Below, one piece after another: positions 62,516 to 64,000 of a stretch of DNA of 64,000 nucleotides. The stretch spans positions 806,001 through 870,000 of the forward strand of contig NC_005363.1 of the NCBI RefSeq assembly GCF_000196175.1. Reading direction: 5' to 3'. The position numbers were made by a program, and so were the translations under genes. Below the pieces are notes generated by a model. The model made no database searches, was not told the origin of the DNA, and saw nothing but the letters and a program-made list of their open reading frames with translations. Position 1 is the first letter of the stretch. Each line of letters opens with the position of its first letter. This stretch comes from Bdellovibrio bacteriovorus HD100. Lineage in GTDB: Bacteria; Bdellovibrionota; Bdellovibrionia; Bdellovibrionales; Bdellovibrionaceae.

Positions 62516-64000
62516 ATGAAAACCACTTCTTTTGGAAATCTTAAAGGGCTGGTCTATCGAAGTGGCGGGTTGATAGATTCTGAGCTGGCAGAGCAGCGGT
62601 CCCGCTTCCCCGCAAATGACATCGTTGAAGTTACAGGAAATCCCTGGATAGAGATCTTCGCGGACACGATCAAGGATCCAATGATTTGGTTTCTGGTGGG
62701 AGTCGGGCTGGCATTCTTTCTGACAGGCGAGGTTGCAGACGGAATCACTTTGTTCGTGGCAGTTCTTCCGCTTCTGTTTATGGATGCATTTTTACACTGG
62801 AGAACCCAGGCCTCAACGGCAGCCCTTAGAGGGGACCTGTCTTCGTCCGTTAAGGTTTATCGAAATGCTGTCGAGGTTGAGGTGGATTCCCGGGATCTGG
62901 TGCCGGGGGATCTGGTTCTGCTGAGGCAAGGGGATGTGGTTCCGGCCGATGGAGTTTTTGAAAGCTTGCAAGGTCTGCAAGTGGATGAGTCGGTGCTGAC
63001 CGGAGAGTCATTTCCAATAGTCAAAAAGGCGACGCCTCTGGAGCCGTTTTTCCGGTCTTGCGCTGATGAGGTGCGGGTGCCATCAGAGATCCTTGGAGCT
63101 GCGGGCACGAGAGTTCTGACGGGGCATGGAACCCTCAGAGTCATTTTCACGGGTGCCAGCACATCCTACGGGGAAATTGTCCGCTCCGTTTCCCGTGTGC
63201 CGCACGAGCGCACCCCTTTGCAACAAGCGATTGGGCGGCTGGTTCAGATTCTGATATTTCTTTCCGTCGCTTTATGTCTGATTCTGGCGATGGTTCGATT
63301 CAACCAGGGATATGGGTGGCTGGACGCTCTTTTGAGTGCCGCCACTTTGGCGGTGGCAGCCATCCCGGAAGAATTTCCGGTCGTGTTCACATTCTTTCTT
63401 GGAGTTGGCGTTTATCGATTGGCTAAAAAACGGGCGCTTGTCCGGCGCGCTGTCAGCGTGGAAAACATCGGAAGAGTCACACACATTTGCACGGATAAAA
63501 CCGGCACGATCACCGCGGGGCAGTTGAAGCTGGCGCATTTTGAACCGAGCAAAGGTGATGTTCAGACATTGCTGGGAACGGCATTGGCATCCTCGAGTTC
63601 TGAATCGGACCCCCTTGACGCTGCAATCAAAGAGGTTGCGCAAGAACGGGGATTGACAAGCAAAGCCAGCCTCCTGGTGTTTCCATTTACTGAAGACCGG
63701 AAACGCGAAACTGTGATTTCGCAGGAAGTTGGTGGTCCCTTTGTGGCAAACATCAAGGGTTCGCCAGAAACAATTATCGGAATGTCTCGCCTTCTGTCAG
63801 ATGAAAAATCAAGATGGGAGGGACAAGTTTCCCAGTGGGCCCGAACGGGCCATAAGGTCATTGCCGTTGCCAGAAAGAGTTCTTTGGCACCCTTTGAACA
63901 AGAGCCGGGTGCCGAACTGGAGTTCTGTGGCTTACTGGCCTTCGAAGATCCTGCCCGACCCGAAGTGGCCGGAGCGATGGAATACTGTCGCAGGAATGGC
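62516..64000 (+). CDS. P-type cation-transporting ATPase (3' truncated by window)
   Basis: 495 codons are open from the ATG at 62516 to the window end, so the C-terminal half is missing. The actuator domain has the VDESVLTGESFPIVKK motif (TGES); membrane helices include IWFLVGVGLAFFLTG and LIFLSVALCLILAMV. The phosphorylation site is ICTDKTGTIT with Asp327. The preceding helix reads VAAIPEEFPVVFTFFLG, the PEEFP form typical of type II (Ca2+-like) pumps. Cation specificity cannot be set from this part. AGGGGCAGGC site before the ATG. Confidence 0.93.
   Translation, partial: MKTTSFGNLKGLVYRSGGLIDSELAEQRSRFPANDIVEVTGNPWIEIFADTIKDPMIWFLVGVGLAFFLTGEVADGITLFVAVLPLLFMDAFLHWRTQASTAALRGDLSSSVKVYRNAVEVEVDSRDLVPGDLVLLRQGDVVPADGVFESLQGLQVDESVLTGESFPIVKKATPLEPFFRSCADEVRVPSEILGAAGTRVLTGHGTLRVIFTGASTSYGEIVRSVSRVPHERTPLQQAIGRLVQILIFLSVALCLILAMVRFNQGYGWLDALLSAATLAVAAIPEEFPVVFTFFLGVGVYRLAKKRALVRRAVSVENIGRVTHICTDKTGTITAGQLKLAHFEPSKGDVQTLLGTALASSSSESDPLDAAIKEVAQERGLTSKASLLVFPFTEDRKRETVISQEVGGPFVANIKGSPETIIGMSRLLSDEKSRWEGQVSQWARTGHKVIAVARKSSLAPFEQEPGAELEFCGLLAFEDPARPEVAGAMEYCRRNG

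Overview
The window looks like chromosomal DNA of a predatory Bdellovibrio (Bdellovibrionota), most likely B. bacteriovorus or a close relative. This rests on the recalled look of the 16S rRNA gene, the type IV pilus gene order, a phage-like fibre protein with an S74 chaperone, and many secreted proteins of unknown function. No prophage, insertion sequence, integrase or CRISPR array is visible. It reads as core genome with dense genes, many 1-8 bp overlaps and frequent GTG/TTG starts.

Layout. (1) 1-10.2 kb: the end of carB, a PhnD-like binding protein, an ABC exporter pair, prepilin peptidase and pilMNOPQ with a trailing lipoprotein. This is the order of the myxobacterial pilGHI-pilD-pilMNOPQ locus. 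(2) 10.3-13.1 kb: a small secreted protein, rarA, a cupin and an unknown protein behind nested palindromes. (3) 13.2-18.8 kb: tRNA-Ala, then an rRNA operon (16S, tRNA-Ile, 23S, 5S) with boxA elements and processing stems. (4) 18.8-28.2 kb: two secreted alpha/beta hydrolases, a vWA lipoprotein, a FliG-C-like protein, a compound tetranucleotide microsatellite, pcp, a CnrYXH-like ECF sigma module and an OmpA-type porin. (5) 28.4-38.8 kb: the 1148-residue fibre protein, an L,D-transpeptidase, TolC plus an RND pump without an adaptor, and a pterin dehydratase. (6) 38.8-43.7 kb: DUF72, BON and stress-type proteins, and a DUF3015/DUF4105 pair. (7) 43.8-52.5 kb: a formaldehyde detoxification pair under a LysR regulator, a second alcohol dehydrogenase divergent from an MBL-fold hydrolase plus LysR, a third LysR and a di-haem peroxidase. 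(8) 52.5-57.1 kb: a probable GbsR/MarR regulon (ABC1 kinase, DCC protein, OsmC) marked by two near-identical palindromes. (9) 57-64 kb: a J-domain protein, an 834-residue secreted protein, an MlaF-like ATPase and a P-type ATPase cut by the window edge.

The most useful new signals are regulatory. They are the matched GbsR-type operators, paired TTAAG-N5-CTTAA operators, sigma28 (FliA)-like promoters in front of the fibre gene and a secreted hydrolase, and an ECF-type promoter in front of its own sigma factor operon. None could be tested computationally here.
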